The notes under the pieces are model-generated. The model worked only from the letters and a program-made list of their open reading frames with translations. It made no database searches and was not told the origin of the DNA. The position numbers were made by a program, and so were the translations under genes. Positions 45,988 through 54,191 of a stretch of DNA of 62,597 nt are shown here, in pieces; positions within the stretch are counted from its first letter, which is position 1, and each line of letters opens with the position of its first letter. The stretch spans positions 1-62,597 of the forward strand of contig NZ_LLZI01000223.1 in NCBI RefSeq assembly GCF_001509485.1, in the 5' to 3' direction. The DNA is from Streptomyces sp. NRRL F-4489 (GTDB taxonomy: Bacteria > Actinomycetota > Actinomycetes > Streptomycetales > Streptomycetaceae).

Positions 45988-46636
45988 CCCGGCCGGTCCC
46001 GGGCGGGCACCCCCTACCGCAGTTATGCGAATATTTCCGTTCTCCGGCCGGTGAATCCGTTTCCAGGGGAATAGGGCGGGCGGGTGGTGAGGATTCCGGG
46101 CATTACCGCCCGGGGTGCCATGTGGACGTCATGGGAAATCATGTGCGGGAAAAACTTCCGCAACACCGCGGCCGGGCCGGGGAAAGGCGAATCGGGCTTT
46201 CCGGTCCGCCGGTGCGCCGCCCGGCCGGAACGTCCCGCGGCCTTCAGAGAATCTGCACACCCCGTGCGCAGCCGCTTCGCGCGCTGCCGTGCCGCGCCCC
46301 GGCGGCACCCCGTTGATCAGCGGCTTGGTGGCGGAATGTCCCGTTCCGCAGGTATCGCAACGACGGTGCGGCGAAAAGGAAACCGGAGAAGGTGTGAAGA
46401 AGCTCCGCCCATGTCATGGACGGATGTCCACGTCCGGTAATTCCGCGGTGCCACGGCGTCCGGATCGGCGGTGATCCGATTAGCAGCGCAACCCGCCCGC
46501 ATGCTTTGATCCATCGCACCGCGGAAGTCGCCGGGGTTTCCGGATATCGGACCCTGGCTGCCGCGGCCGCGGCCGGGTCACTCACCGGACGGCCCGCCGC
46601 TGATTTTCCTTGTTAGTGATCCGAAAGGAACTCCCC
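45988..46636. promoter_or_regulatory. Upstream region of the bacteriocin-like peptide gene
   Basis: About 650 bp with no convincing gene; short frames on both strands lack ribosome sites and motifs. It is AT-richer than the flanks (for example 46020-46060 and 46380-46460). A TGGAC-GGAT-GTCCA inverted repeat lies near 46418-46431. The promoter for the peptide operon is expected here. Confidence 0.45.
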
Positions 46637-46852
46637 ATGAACAACGCCCAGGTGCAGACCCAGGAAATCTCCGACGCCGACCTGGACAACGTGTCCGGTG
46701 GCCTCGTCGGCGGTGTGCTGAACACCGTCACCACCACCGCCGACTCCGTGGCCCCGGTCTCCGGTGTCCTGAACACCGCCACCGGCCTGGTCCAGCAGAC
46801 CACCGGCCTGAACGTCCAGGGCGTCGCGGGCAACCTCACCGCCGGTCTCTGA
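46637..46852 (+). CDS. Bacteriocin-like peptide with double-glycine leader
   Basis: A 71-residue peptide. The 22-residue leader has DADLDNVSGG, the classic double-glycine site cut by C39 peptidases. The 49-residue core starts LVGGVLNTVT and has GVLNT twice, no cysteine, no Lys or Arg and one Asp. It is Thr/Val/Gly/Leu-rich and amphipathic. GAAAGGAA lies 6 nt before ATG 46637. NHLM-type exporter genes follow after a hairpin, so it is likely the secreted substrate. Lanthionines are impossible without Cys, and no modifying enzyme is encoded nearby. Confidence 0.8.
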   Translation: MNNAQVQTQEISDADLDNVSGGLVGGVLNTVTTTADSVAPVSGVLNTATGLVQQTTGLNVQGVAGNLTAGL

Positions 46853-46864
46853 TCCGACCGGTCC

Positions 46865-46883
46865 GGTGCCGCAGCGCGGCACC
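46865..46883 (+). terminator. Hairpin after the peptide gene, likely attenuator
   Basis: GGTGCCG (46865-46871), CAGCG, CGGCACC (46877-46883): a perfect 7-bp stem 12 nt after the peptide stop. It could end most transcripts and leave a low level of exporter mRNA, as is usual for peptide and transporter ratios. Confidence 0.5.
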
Positions 46884-47096
46884 GCCGGTACCGATCGGTC
46901 GCGTCGCGGCAGCCGGCGCCCCCTCCCTGCCGATCTGCCGCCCCGAGTGCCCCGGAGTGCCCGTGTTCTTCCACCGGGTCCCGGGGCACCCGGCTGTCCG
47001 CCGCCGGTACCCTCGTCGGGATCCACCGCCGGACCACCACCCCGGCGGTGCTCCGCCGTGTCCCCGTACCGCCCGTGCAGGTGAGGACGAGTCCCC

Positions 47097-47903
47097 GTGC
47101 AGTTCCGCCAACAGGCCCTTTCCAAACTGCAATCGCCCGAGGAACTGGACCTCCCGGTGCGCTTCGCCCGCCCCCAGGGCTGGCTGGTGCTCGCCGTCAC
47201 CGTCCTGGTCATGATCGGCGCGACGGTCTGGGCGGTCACCGGCACGGTCACCTCGACCCTCACCGCCCCCGGCATCCTCACCCACGGCCACGGCAGCTAC
47301 GTCCTGCAGAGCCCGGTCGCAGGGCAGGTGACCGCGGTCCTCGCCGACGAGGGCCGGCCGGTCGCCGCCAACGCCCCGCTGGTGCGCATCCGCACCGCCC
47401 AGGGCACCACCACCGTCGTCCGCGCCCTGGCCGCCGGCCGGCTCACCGGCCTGGTCGCCACCATCGGCTCGGTCGTCACCACCGGCGCCGACCTCGCCTC
47501 CGTCGAGAAGACCACCGGCCCCCGCGACCCGCTGACCGCCACCGTCTACGTCCCCGCCGCCGGCGCCGCCACCATCCCGCCGGGCGCCGCCGTGGACCTC
47601 ACCGTCGCCTCCGCCCCCACCCAGCGGTTCGGCGTGCTGCGCGGCCATGTCGCCGCGGTCGGCCGCACCGCCCAGTCCCGGCAGCGGATCTCCGCGTTCC
47701 TCGGCAGCGCCCAGCTCGGCGAGCAGTTCTCCCGGGACGGCCAGCCGGTCGCGGTCCTGGTCCGGCTCGACCCCGCGCCCACCGCCTCCGGCTACGCCTG
47801 GTCCACCTCCGGCGGCCCGCCGTTCGCCCTGGACTCGATGACCCAGGCCACCGCCGCCGTCCACCTGGCCGCACAGCACCCGATCGATTGGCTGCTCTCG
47901 TGA
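47097..47903 (+). CDS. NHLM-type secretion protein (HlyD-like)
   Basis: A 268-residue membrane-fusion protein. One N-terminal membrane segment (LVLAVTVLVMIGATVWAV, about residues 29-46) is followed by a biotinyl-lipoyl-like beta-barrel part, GSYVLQSPVAGQVTAVLADEGRPVAANAPLVRIR. It fits the NHLM bacteriocin system secretion protein of the HlyD family but is shorter than Gram-negative HlyD, as expected for actinobacteria. It starts at GTG 47097. Its stop overlaps the next start (GTGA). Confidence 0.82.
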   Translation: MQFRQQALSKLQSPEELDLPVRFARPQGWLVLAVTVLVMIGATVWAVTGTVTSTLTAPGILTHGHGSYVLQSPVAGQVTAVLADEGRPVAANAPLVRIRTAQGTTTVVRALAAGRLTGLVATIGSVVTTGADLASVEKTTGPRDPLTATVYVPAAGAATIPPGAAVDLTVASAPTQRFGVLRGHVAAVGRTAQSRQRISAFLGSAQLGEQFSRDGQPVAVLVRLDPAPTASGYAWSTSGGPPFALDSMTQATAAVHLAAQHPIDWLLS

Positions 47904-50179
47904 CCGCCCCGGACACCTCCGCCCCGCCCCCGCAGCACCTCCCGCCCGCCGGCCGCGGCCGCCACCGCCCCGAGGGCGCGGCCCCCGCCCGGCGCCGCCG
48001 GGCCCCGGCGCCCGCCCCCAAGGCGAAGAAGACCGTCCGGACGCCCACCGTCCTCCAGATGGAGGCGGTGGAGTGCGGCGCCGCCTCCCTGGCCATGGTC
48101 CTCGCCCACTACGGACGCCACGTCCCGCTGGAGGAGCTGCGGATCGCCTGCGGCGTCTCCCGCGACGGCTCCCGCGCCAGCAACCTCCTCAAGGCGGCCC
48201 GGAGTTACGGTCTGGCGGCCAAGGGCATGCAGATGGAACCGGCCGCGCTCGCCGAGGTCCAGGCCCCCGCCATCCTCTTCTGGGAGTTCAACCACTACGT
48301 CGTCTACGAGGGCACGGGCCGCCGCCTCGGCCGCCGCGGTGTGCACCTCAACGACCCCGACAAGGGCCGCCGCTTCGTCCCCGTCGAGGACTTCGACACC
48401 AGCTTCACCGGCGTCGTCCTGGTCTTCGAACCCACCGCCGCCTTCACCCGGGGCGGCCGCCGGCCCAGCGTCCTGGCCGCCCTGCCCGCCCGGCTGCGCG
48501 GCACCACAGGCACCCTGCTGGCCGCCCTGCTCGCCAGCCTGCTGCTGGTCGGCGTCGGCGCGGCGGTGCCCGCGCTCAGCCGCACCTATATCGACATGTT
48601 CCTGATCGGCAACCAGACCTCGCTGCTGGGGCCGCTGTTCGCCGCGATGACCGCGATGGTGGCGCTCACCGCCGTCCTCACCGGCCTCCAGCAGGCCAAC
48701 CTGCTGCGCGGCCGGATCATCTCCTCCACCCTCAGCAGCGCCCGCTTCCTGCGCCATCTGCTCCGCCTGCCGGTCACCTTCTTCGCCCAGCGCTCACCCG
48801 CCGACCTCGTCCAGCGCCTCCAGTCCAACGACGCGGTCGCCGAAACCCTCGCCCGCGACCTGGCCGCCGCGGCCGTCGACGGCGTGGTCGTCGTCCTCTA
48901 CGCCGTGCTGCTGTGGACCTACGACCCGCAGCTCACCGTCATCGGCGTACTGATCGCGCTGCTCAACGTCGTCGCCATGCGGATCGTCGTCCGGCTGCGC
49001 GCCACCCACACCCAGAAACTCCGCGCCGACACCGCCCGCCTCACCAACACCTCGTACACCGGCCTCACGCTCATCGAGACCCTGAAGGCCACCGGCGGCG
49101 AGAACGGCTACTTCCGCCGCTGGGCCGGCCAGCACGCCACCACCCTGGAGGAGCAGCAGCGGCTGGGCGTCCCCACCGCCTGGCTCGCCGTCGTCGCGCC
49201 CACCCTCGCCACCCTCAACAGCGCCCTGATCCTGTGGATCGGCGGACTGCGCGCCGTCGAGGGCCACCTCTCCATCGGCCTGCTGGTCGCCTTCCAGGCG
49301 CTGGTCACCCGCTTCACCGCCCCGATCACCCGGCTCAACGGCGTGGCCGGCCGGATCCAGGACTTCGCCGCCGACGTCGCCCGCCTCAAGGACGTCGAGA
49401 GCTTCCCCGCCGACACCCTCTACTCCCGCCCGGACGCCGACGCCGGCACCCGCCGGCTCAAGGGCCACGTCACCCTGGAGAACATCACCTTCGGCTACAG
49501 CCCGCTCGACAAACCCCTGCTCACCGGCTTCTCGCTGGCCGTCGGCCCCGGCCGCCAGGTGGCGCTCGTCGGCGGCTCCGGCAGCGGCAAGTCCACCGTC
49601 TCCCGGCTCATCTCCGGCCTCTACACGCCCTGGGAAGGCACCATCCGGATCGACGGCCGGCCGCTCGCCGACATCCCGCGCAGCGCCCTGGCCGCCTCGG
49701 TCTCCTTCGTCGACCAGGACATCTTCCTCTTCGAGGGCACCGTCCGGGACAACGTCGCGCTGTGGGACCCCTCCATCCCGGACGACGCGGTGATCGCCGC
49801 CCTCCAGGACGCCGCCCTCTACGACGACGTCATCGCCCGCCGCCCGGACGGCATCCACAGCCGCGTCGAGCAGGACGGCCGCAACTTCTCCGGCGGCCAG
49901 CGGCAGCGCCTGGAAATCGCCCGGGCCCTCGTGCGGCGCCCCAGCATCCTCGTCCTCGACGAGGTCACCAGCGCCCTGGACGCGCGGACCGAGGCCGTCA
50001 TCATGGACAATCTGCGCCGCCGCGGCTGCGCCTGCGTCATCATCGCCCACCGGCTGAGCACCGTCCGCGACAGCGACGAGATCGTGGTCCTCGACCACGG
50101 CACGGTCGTCGAACGCGGCCGCCACGCCGAACTGGTCGCCGCCGGGGGCGCCTACGCCGAGCTGGTCAAGGAGCACTGA
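47900..50179 (+). CDS. NHLM-type C39 peptidase / ABC exporter
   Basis: A 759-residue exporter. The C39 peptidase domain has the active-site Cys59 (ECGAASLAM), His132 (FNHYVVYEG) and Asp152 (LNDPDKG). Membrane segments lie near 180-460. The nucleotide-binding domain has Walker A GGSGSGKST, signature [15 protein letters not shown] and Walker B ILVLDE. It would remove the double-glycine leader and export the peptide. GTG 47900 overlaps the preceding stop by 4 nt. Confidence 0.92.
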   Translation: MTAPDTSAPPPQHLPPAGRGRHRPEGAAPARRRRAPAPAPKAKKTVRTPTVLQMEAVECGAASLAMVLAHYGRHVPLEELRIACGVSRDGSRASNLLKAARSYGLAAKGMQMEPAALAEVQAPAILFWEFNHYVVYEGTGRRLGRRGVHLNDPDKGRRFVPVEDFDTSFTGVVLVFEPTAAFTRGGRRPSVLAALPARLRGTTGTLLAALLASLLLVGVGAAVPALSRTYIDMFLIGNQTSLLGPLFAAMTAMVALTAVLTGLQQANLLRGRIISSTLSSARFLRHLLRLPVTFFAQRSPADLVQRLQSNDAVAETLARDLAAAAVDGVVVVLYAVLLWTYDPQLTVIGVLIALLNVVAMRIVVRLRATHTQKLRADTARLTNTSYTGLTLIETLKATGGENGYFRRWAGQHATTLEEQQRLGVPTAWLAVVAPTLATLNSALILWIGGLRAVEGHLSIGLLVAFQALVTRFTAPITRLNGVAGRIQDFAADVARLKDVESFPADTLYSRPDADAGTRRLKGHVTLENITFGYSPLDKPLLTGFSLAVGPGRQVALVGGSGSGKSTVSRLISGLYTPWEGTIRIDGRPLADIPRSALAASVSFVDQDIFLFEGTVRDNVALWDPSIPDDAVIAALQDAALYDDVIARRPDGIHSRVEQDGRNFSGGQRQRLEIARALVRRPSILVLDEVTSALDARTEAVIMDNLRRRGCACVIIAHRLSTVRDSDEIVVLDHGTVVERGRHAELVAAGGAYAELVKEH

Positions 50180-50180
50180 C

Positions 50181-53066
50181 GTGGCATCCGTACACCCGTC
50201 CCCGGACGCCGGAGCCGCGGCAGGCGCCGCCGCGCCCCCGCCGCCCGCCGGGCCGGCGCTCCCCGCGGCCCCCGGCGACCCCGTCACCCACGCCCTGGGC
50301 GGCCTCGGCACCCCCGCCGGCCCCGCCGGACACCGCAACCTCCCGCTCGAAGGCCCGCACGTCGTCTGGCTGGTCACCGGCGGCACCCTCGACCTGTTCG
50401 CGGTGGACGCCGCCCAGGAAGGCCACTGGCACTTCCTCGGCCGCCTCGAAGCCGGCACCCTGCTGCTCGGCCCCGTCCAGGGCCCCCAGCACACCCTCGT
50501 CGGCCGCCCCTCGCCCGACTGCGGACTGCGCCGGATCGCACTGCGCGAACTCCCGCCGCCCGCCCCCGGATACGACGACCCCTACGGCGCCGCCGCCCAG
50601 CCCGGCCCCCTGGAGCACGCCTTCGCGCTCGGCACCGCCCGCGGTCTGGGCGTCCTCTTCGAGGCGCCGCTGGACGGCCGGCCCGCCGACGAGGCGGTCG
50701 CCGACGACGACGTGCTGTGGATGCCGGTCCCGCCCGGCGCCGTCCGCTACGGCGCCTCCTACAGCGCCGAGGCCGCCGCCGACCTGCTCATCGACCCGGC
50801 CCTGTGGCAGCGGATGGTCAACCAGCAGTACCGGCTGCTGTCCGCCGTCGACCGCTGGATCGAGCAGCTCGAACGCGCCCACGAGGACCGCGCCGCGGCC
50901 GGCATCAAGGCCGGCGAGGCCGTCCGGGAACGCGCCGACCAGGCGCTGCTGGCCGCCATCGGCACCGACCGCGGTGGCCGTACCGCGGCGGGCCGCGACC
51001 GGGCCGGCGACGACCTCACCTTCGCGGTCTGCCGCACGGTCGCCGCGGCCGCCGGCCTCACCCTCACCGAACCCCCCAAGGGCACCGCGCCCGGCGAACG
51101 GGTCAGCCCGGTCGAACGGATCGCGCTGGCCTCCCGGGTCCGCACCCGCGCGGTCCGCCTCGACGGCCGCTGGTGGCGCACCGACGCCGGCCCCCTGGTC
51201 GGCCGGCGCGCCCGCTCCGGCGCCCCGGTCGCCCTGCTGTGGCGCCGCGGCCGCTACGAGGCCGTCAACCCGGTCTCCGGCCTGCGGATACGCATCGGCA
51301 AGGAGAACGCGGAGGAATTCGAGCCGCAGGCGGTGATGTTCTACCGGCCGCTGCCCGACCGCCCGCAGAACCTCTGGCGGCTGATGCGCTTCAGCCTCCG
51401 CGGCACCCGCGCCGACCTGCGCAACCTCGCCCTGAGCGGCCTGGTGACCGTCGCCCTCGGCGCGCTCGTCCCGATCGCCACCGGCAAGGTCCTCGGCGTC
51501 TACGTCCCGGCCGCCGCGCGCGGCCCCATCGTCCAGGTCTCCCTGGCCGTCATCGTCTCCGGCGTGGTCGCCGCCTCGTTCACCCTGCTCCAGAACCTCA
51601 CCGTGCTGCGCGTCGAGGGCCGCATCGAGAGCACCCTCCAACCGGCCGTCTGGGACCGGCTGCTGCGCCTGCCCACCACCTTCTTCGCCGCCCGCTCCAC
51701 CGGCGAACTGGCCAGCGCCGCCATGGGCATCAGCGCCATCCGCCGGGTGCTGGCCGGCGTCGGCCCGGTCGCCGTCCAGGCCGCCACGGTCGGCGCGGTC
51801 AACCTCGTCCTGCTGCTCCTCTACAGCGTGCCGCTGGCGCTGGCCGCGCTCGCCATGCTGCTGGTCATCGGCGCGGTCTTCCTCGTCCTCGGCCTGTGGG
51901 AACTGCGCTGGCAGCGCCGGCTGGTGGCCCTCGGCAACAAGCTCAACAACCAGGCGTTCCAGACCCTGCGCGGGCTGCCGAAACTGCGCGTCGCGGCCGC
52001 CGAGTCCTTCGCGTACGCGGCCTGGGCCCGGGAGTTCGCCCGCTCCCGGGAACTCCAGCAGAAGGCCGGCCGGGTCAAGAACGTCACCACCGTCCTGAAC
52101 GCCGTCTATCTCCCGCTCTGCTCCCTGGCGATGTTCATGCTGCTGGCCGGACCGGCCCGCGGCACCATGTCCGCCGGCTCCTTCCTGACCTTCAACACCT
52201 CGGTGACCATGCTGCTGACCTCGGTCACCCAGATCACCGGCGCGTTCGTCACGGCCGCCGCCGCACTGCCGATGTTCGAACAGATCAAGCCGGTGCTGGA
52301 CGAGGCGCCCGAGGTGCGCGGCGGCAGCGCCCAGCCCGGCGTCCTCACCGGCGCCATCGAGGCCCGCAAGGTCTCCTTCCGCTACCGCGAGGACGGCCCG
52401 CTCGTCCTCGACGACGTCTCCCTCCAGGTCCGGCCCGGCGAGTTCGTGGCCGTCGTCGGCCCCAGCGGCTGCGGCAAGTCCACCCTGCTCCGGCTGCTCA
52501 TCGGCTTCGACCGCCCGACCTCCGGCAGCGTCCTCTACGACGGCCAGGACCTCGCCGCCCTCGACCAGGCCGCCGTCCGCCGCCAGTGCGGAGTGGTGCT
52601 CCAGAACGCCCAGCCGCTCACCGGATCGATCCTGGACTGCATCTGCGGCGCCGAGGAGTTCACCCAGGAAGAGGTCTGGGCGGCGGCCGCGATGGCGGGC
52701 CTGGCCGAGGACATCCAGCGGATGCCGATGGGCCTGCACACCATGATCGCCGGCGGCGGGGCGATCTCCGGCGGCCAGCGCCAGCGGCTGATGATCGCCC
52801 AGGCACTGGTCCGCCGCCCCCGCATCCTCTTCTTCGACGAGGCCACCAGCGCGCTGGACAACGAGACCCAGCGGATCGTCATCGACAGCACCCGCGCGCT
52901 CAGCGCCAGCCGGGTGGTCATCGCCCACCGCCTGTCCACCGTGCTGGACGCCGACCGGGTCATCGTCATGGCCGAGGGCCGGATCGTCGAACAGGGCACC
53001 CCCGCCGAACTCCTCGCCGACACCGGCGGCCGGCTGCACGACCTGGTGCGCCGGCAGAGGGTCTGA
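50181..53066 (+). CDS. Second NHLM-type ABC exporter subunit
   Basis: A 961-residue ABC protein without C39 domain. The N-terminal 380 residues include a cyclic-nucleotide/cupin-like part ([16 protein letters not shown]) and a helical region typical of the NHLM system second exporter. The membrane domain lies near 410-690. The NBD has Walker [10 protein letters not shown], signature [15 protein letters not shown] and Walker [13 protein letters not shown]. It starts at GTG 50181, one base after the previous stop. Together with the C39 exporter it may form a heterodimer. Confidence 0.9.
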   Translation: MASVHPSPDAGAAAGAAAPPPPAGPALPAAPGDPVTHALGGLGTPAGPAGHRNLPLEGPHVVWLVTGGTLDLFAVDAAQEGHWHFLGRLEAGTLLLGPVQGPQHTLVGRPSPDCGLRRIALRELPPPAPGYDDPYGAAAQPGPLEHAFALGTARGLGVLFEAPLDGRPADEAVADDDVLWMPVPPGAVRYGASYSAEAAADLLIDPALWQRMVNQQYRLLSAVDRWIEQLERAHEDRAAAGIKAGEAVRERADQALLAAIGTDRGGRTAAGRDRAGDDLTFAVCRTVAAAAGLTLTEPPKGTAPGERVSPVERIALASRVRTRAVRLDGRWWRTDAGPLVGRRARSGAPVALLWRRGRYEAVNPVSGLRIRIGKENAEEFEPQAVMFYRPLPDRPQNLWRLMRFSLRGTRADLRNLALSGLVTVALGALVPIATGKVLGVYVPAAARGPIVQVSLAVIVSGVVAASFTLLQNLTVLRVEGRIESTLQPAVWDRLLRLPTTFFAARSTGELASAAMGISAIRRVLAGVGPVAVQAATVGAVNLVLLLLYSVPLALAALAMLLVIGAVFLVLGLWELRWQRRLVALGNKLNNQAFQTLRGLPKLRVAAAESFAYAAWAREFARSRELQQKAGRVKNVTTVLNAVYLPLCSLAMFMLLAGPARGTMSAGSFLTFNTSVTMLLTSVTQITGAFVTAAAALPMFEQIKPVLDEAPEVRGGSAQPGVLTGAIEARKVSFRYREDGPLVLDDVSLQVRPGEFVAVVGPSGCGKSTLLRLLIGFDRPTSGSVLYDGQDLAALDQAAVRRQCGVVLQNAQPLTGSILDCICGAEEFTQEEVWAAAAMAGLAEDIQRMPMGLHTMIAGGGAISGGQRQRLMIAQALVRRPRILFFDEATSALDNETQRIVIDSTRALSASRVVIAHRLSTVLDADRVIVMAEGRIVEQGTPAELLADTGGRLHDLVRRQRV

Positions 53067-53071
53067 GTCCG

Positions 53072-53125
53072 GCCGCCCGGACCGGCCGTTCCGCCGCTGC
53101 CGCCCGGACCGGCCGTTCCGCCGTT
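53072..53125. repeat. 27-bp tandem duplication
   Basis: Two copies of a 27-bp unit (53072-53098, 53099-53125) beginning GCCGCCCGGACC and containing GGCCGTTCCGCCG; they differ by one base. It lies between the second exporter and the cNMP-fold gene. Confidence 0.7.
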
Positions 53126-53182
53126 GCCGCGCCTCCGCCGCATAAGGTACGTATCACCGCGTACTGCCGCATGGAGGACGAG

Positions 53183-53641
53183 ATGGCCACGGTCACGCAC
53201 CTGCTCGACGCGCTGCCACCCGACCGGCGCCGCCGGCTGACCGAGCAGGCCCGCGAGGTGACGCTGCCCCGCGCCACCCGCCTCTTCGAGGAGGGCCGCC
53301 GCGCCGACCGCTTCTGGGTCATCCGCTCCGGCCAGGTCGCCCTGGACCAGCGCGTCCCCGGCCGCCGCGCGGCCGTCGTGGAAACCCTCGGCCGCGATGA
53401 CGTGCTCGGCTGGTCCTGGCTGTTCCCGCCGCACATCTGGCACTTCGGCGCGCAGACCGTGGGCCAGGTGGAGGCCCTGGAGTTCGACGCCGCCGTGGTC
53501 CGCGCCCTCTGCGAGGACGATCCGGTCCTGGGCCGGGCCGTCTACCGCTACGTCGCCGAAACCGTCGCGGACCGCCTCCACCGCACCCGCATCCGGCTGC
53601 TGGAGCTGTACGGGCCGCAGGGGAGCGGGGAGGAGTCGTAG
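53183..53641 (+). CDS. Cyclic-nucleotide-binding-fold protein without HTH
   Basis: A 152-residue protein with one cNMP-binding fold (Crp N-terminal half): LLDALPPDRRRRLTEQA, RLFEEGRRADRFWVIRSGQVAL and VETLGRDDVLGWSWLF. It lacks the Crp helix-turn-helix, so it is not itself a repressor. GGAGG lies 5 nt before ATG 53183, which is preferred over ATG 53171. It follows the exporter genes and may sense a signal or gate transport. Confidence 0.75.
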   Translation: MATVTHLLDALPPDRRRRLTEQAREVTLPRATRLFEEGRRADRFWVIRSGQVALDQRVPGRRAAVVETLGRDDVLGWSWLFPPHIWHFGAQTVGQVEALEFDAAVVRALCEDDPVLGRAVYRYVAETVADRLHRTRIRLLELYGPQGSGEES

Positions 53642-53690
53642 GCGGCACCGGCCCATCCCTCGCCGCGCCCCGGTGGGGCCGAGCGGCCCG

Positions 53691-54191
53691 TCAGCGGCCG
53701 CCGCCCTCCGCCGGTCCCGCCACGGCCGCCGCCATCCGGACCGCCCGATCGGCCGGTTCGGGATGGCCGTGCTGCCGGGCCCACACCGCCAGCTCGCCGA
53801 GCAGCCGCGCGCACTCGCCGCGTACGGCGGCCAGCGGGACGCTGCCGCTGCGGGCCTCGACGGTGCCCTCCCCGGAGCCGGAGACCAGCCCCGCGCGGTC
53901 GCAGACCCCGAGGGCCTCCACGCGGGGCTCCGGGCCGTCCCCCGGGACCGGCACCAGCCGGACGTAGTACGGCCCCTCGAAGAAGTACACCTCGCCCGCC
54001 TCGCCGCGCCCGGCCCGCGCGAGCGCCTCGCACAGCGAGCCGAGCACCGGCAGCGGTGTGTCGCTCCAGCGGGCCCCGGGGAAGTCCGTGCCCGCCAGGG
54101 TGAACCAGATCCGGCCCGAGAGCTGCCGCGGCTCACCCGGCGCCACCTCCAGATCGGCCAGGGTCATCGTCAGGCCGCCGCTCTCCGTCAC
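53691..54191 (-). CDS. Possible immunity protein next to the Hint toxin-like gene
   Basis: A 166-residue soluble acidic protein. WFTLAGTDFPGARWSDTPLPVLGSL and VYFFEGPYYVRLVP give a beta-rich plan; the rest is Ala/Glu-rich. No known domain is seen. It begins at GTG 54191 directly after the TGA of the preceding gene; ATG 54167 is an alternative. Placement directly downstream of a toxin-like C-terminal domain suggests an immunity protein, but this is inference only. Confidence 0.5.
   Translation of the reverse strand: MTESGGLTMTLADLEVAPGEPRQLSGRIWFTLAGTDFPGARWSDTPLPVLGSLCEALARAGRGEAGEVYFFEGPYYVRLVPVPGDGPEPRVEALGVCDRAGLVSGSGEGTVEARSGSVPLAAVRGECARLLGELAVWARQHGHPEPADRAVRMAAAVAGPAEGGGR

Noticed and set aside
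46244..46585. 113-codon minus-strand frame upstream of the bacteriocin-like peptide
   Set aside because: No ribosome site or family motif, and it would cross the expected peptide promoter; treated as chance.
46637..46852. Lanthipeptide precursor
   Set aside because: There is no Cys in the core and no LanB, LanM or LanKC gene nearby, so thioether rings cannot form; an unmodified NHLM-type peptide is more likely.
50166..53039. 957-codon minus-strand frame
   Set aside because: Antisense to the second NHLM exporter gene with Walker and signature motifs; no protein family features of its own.
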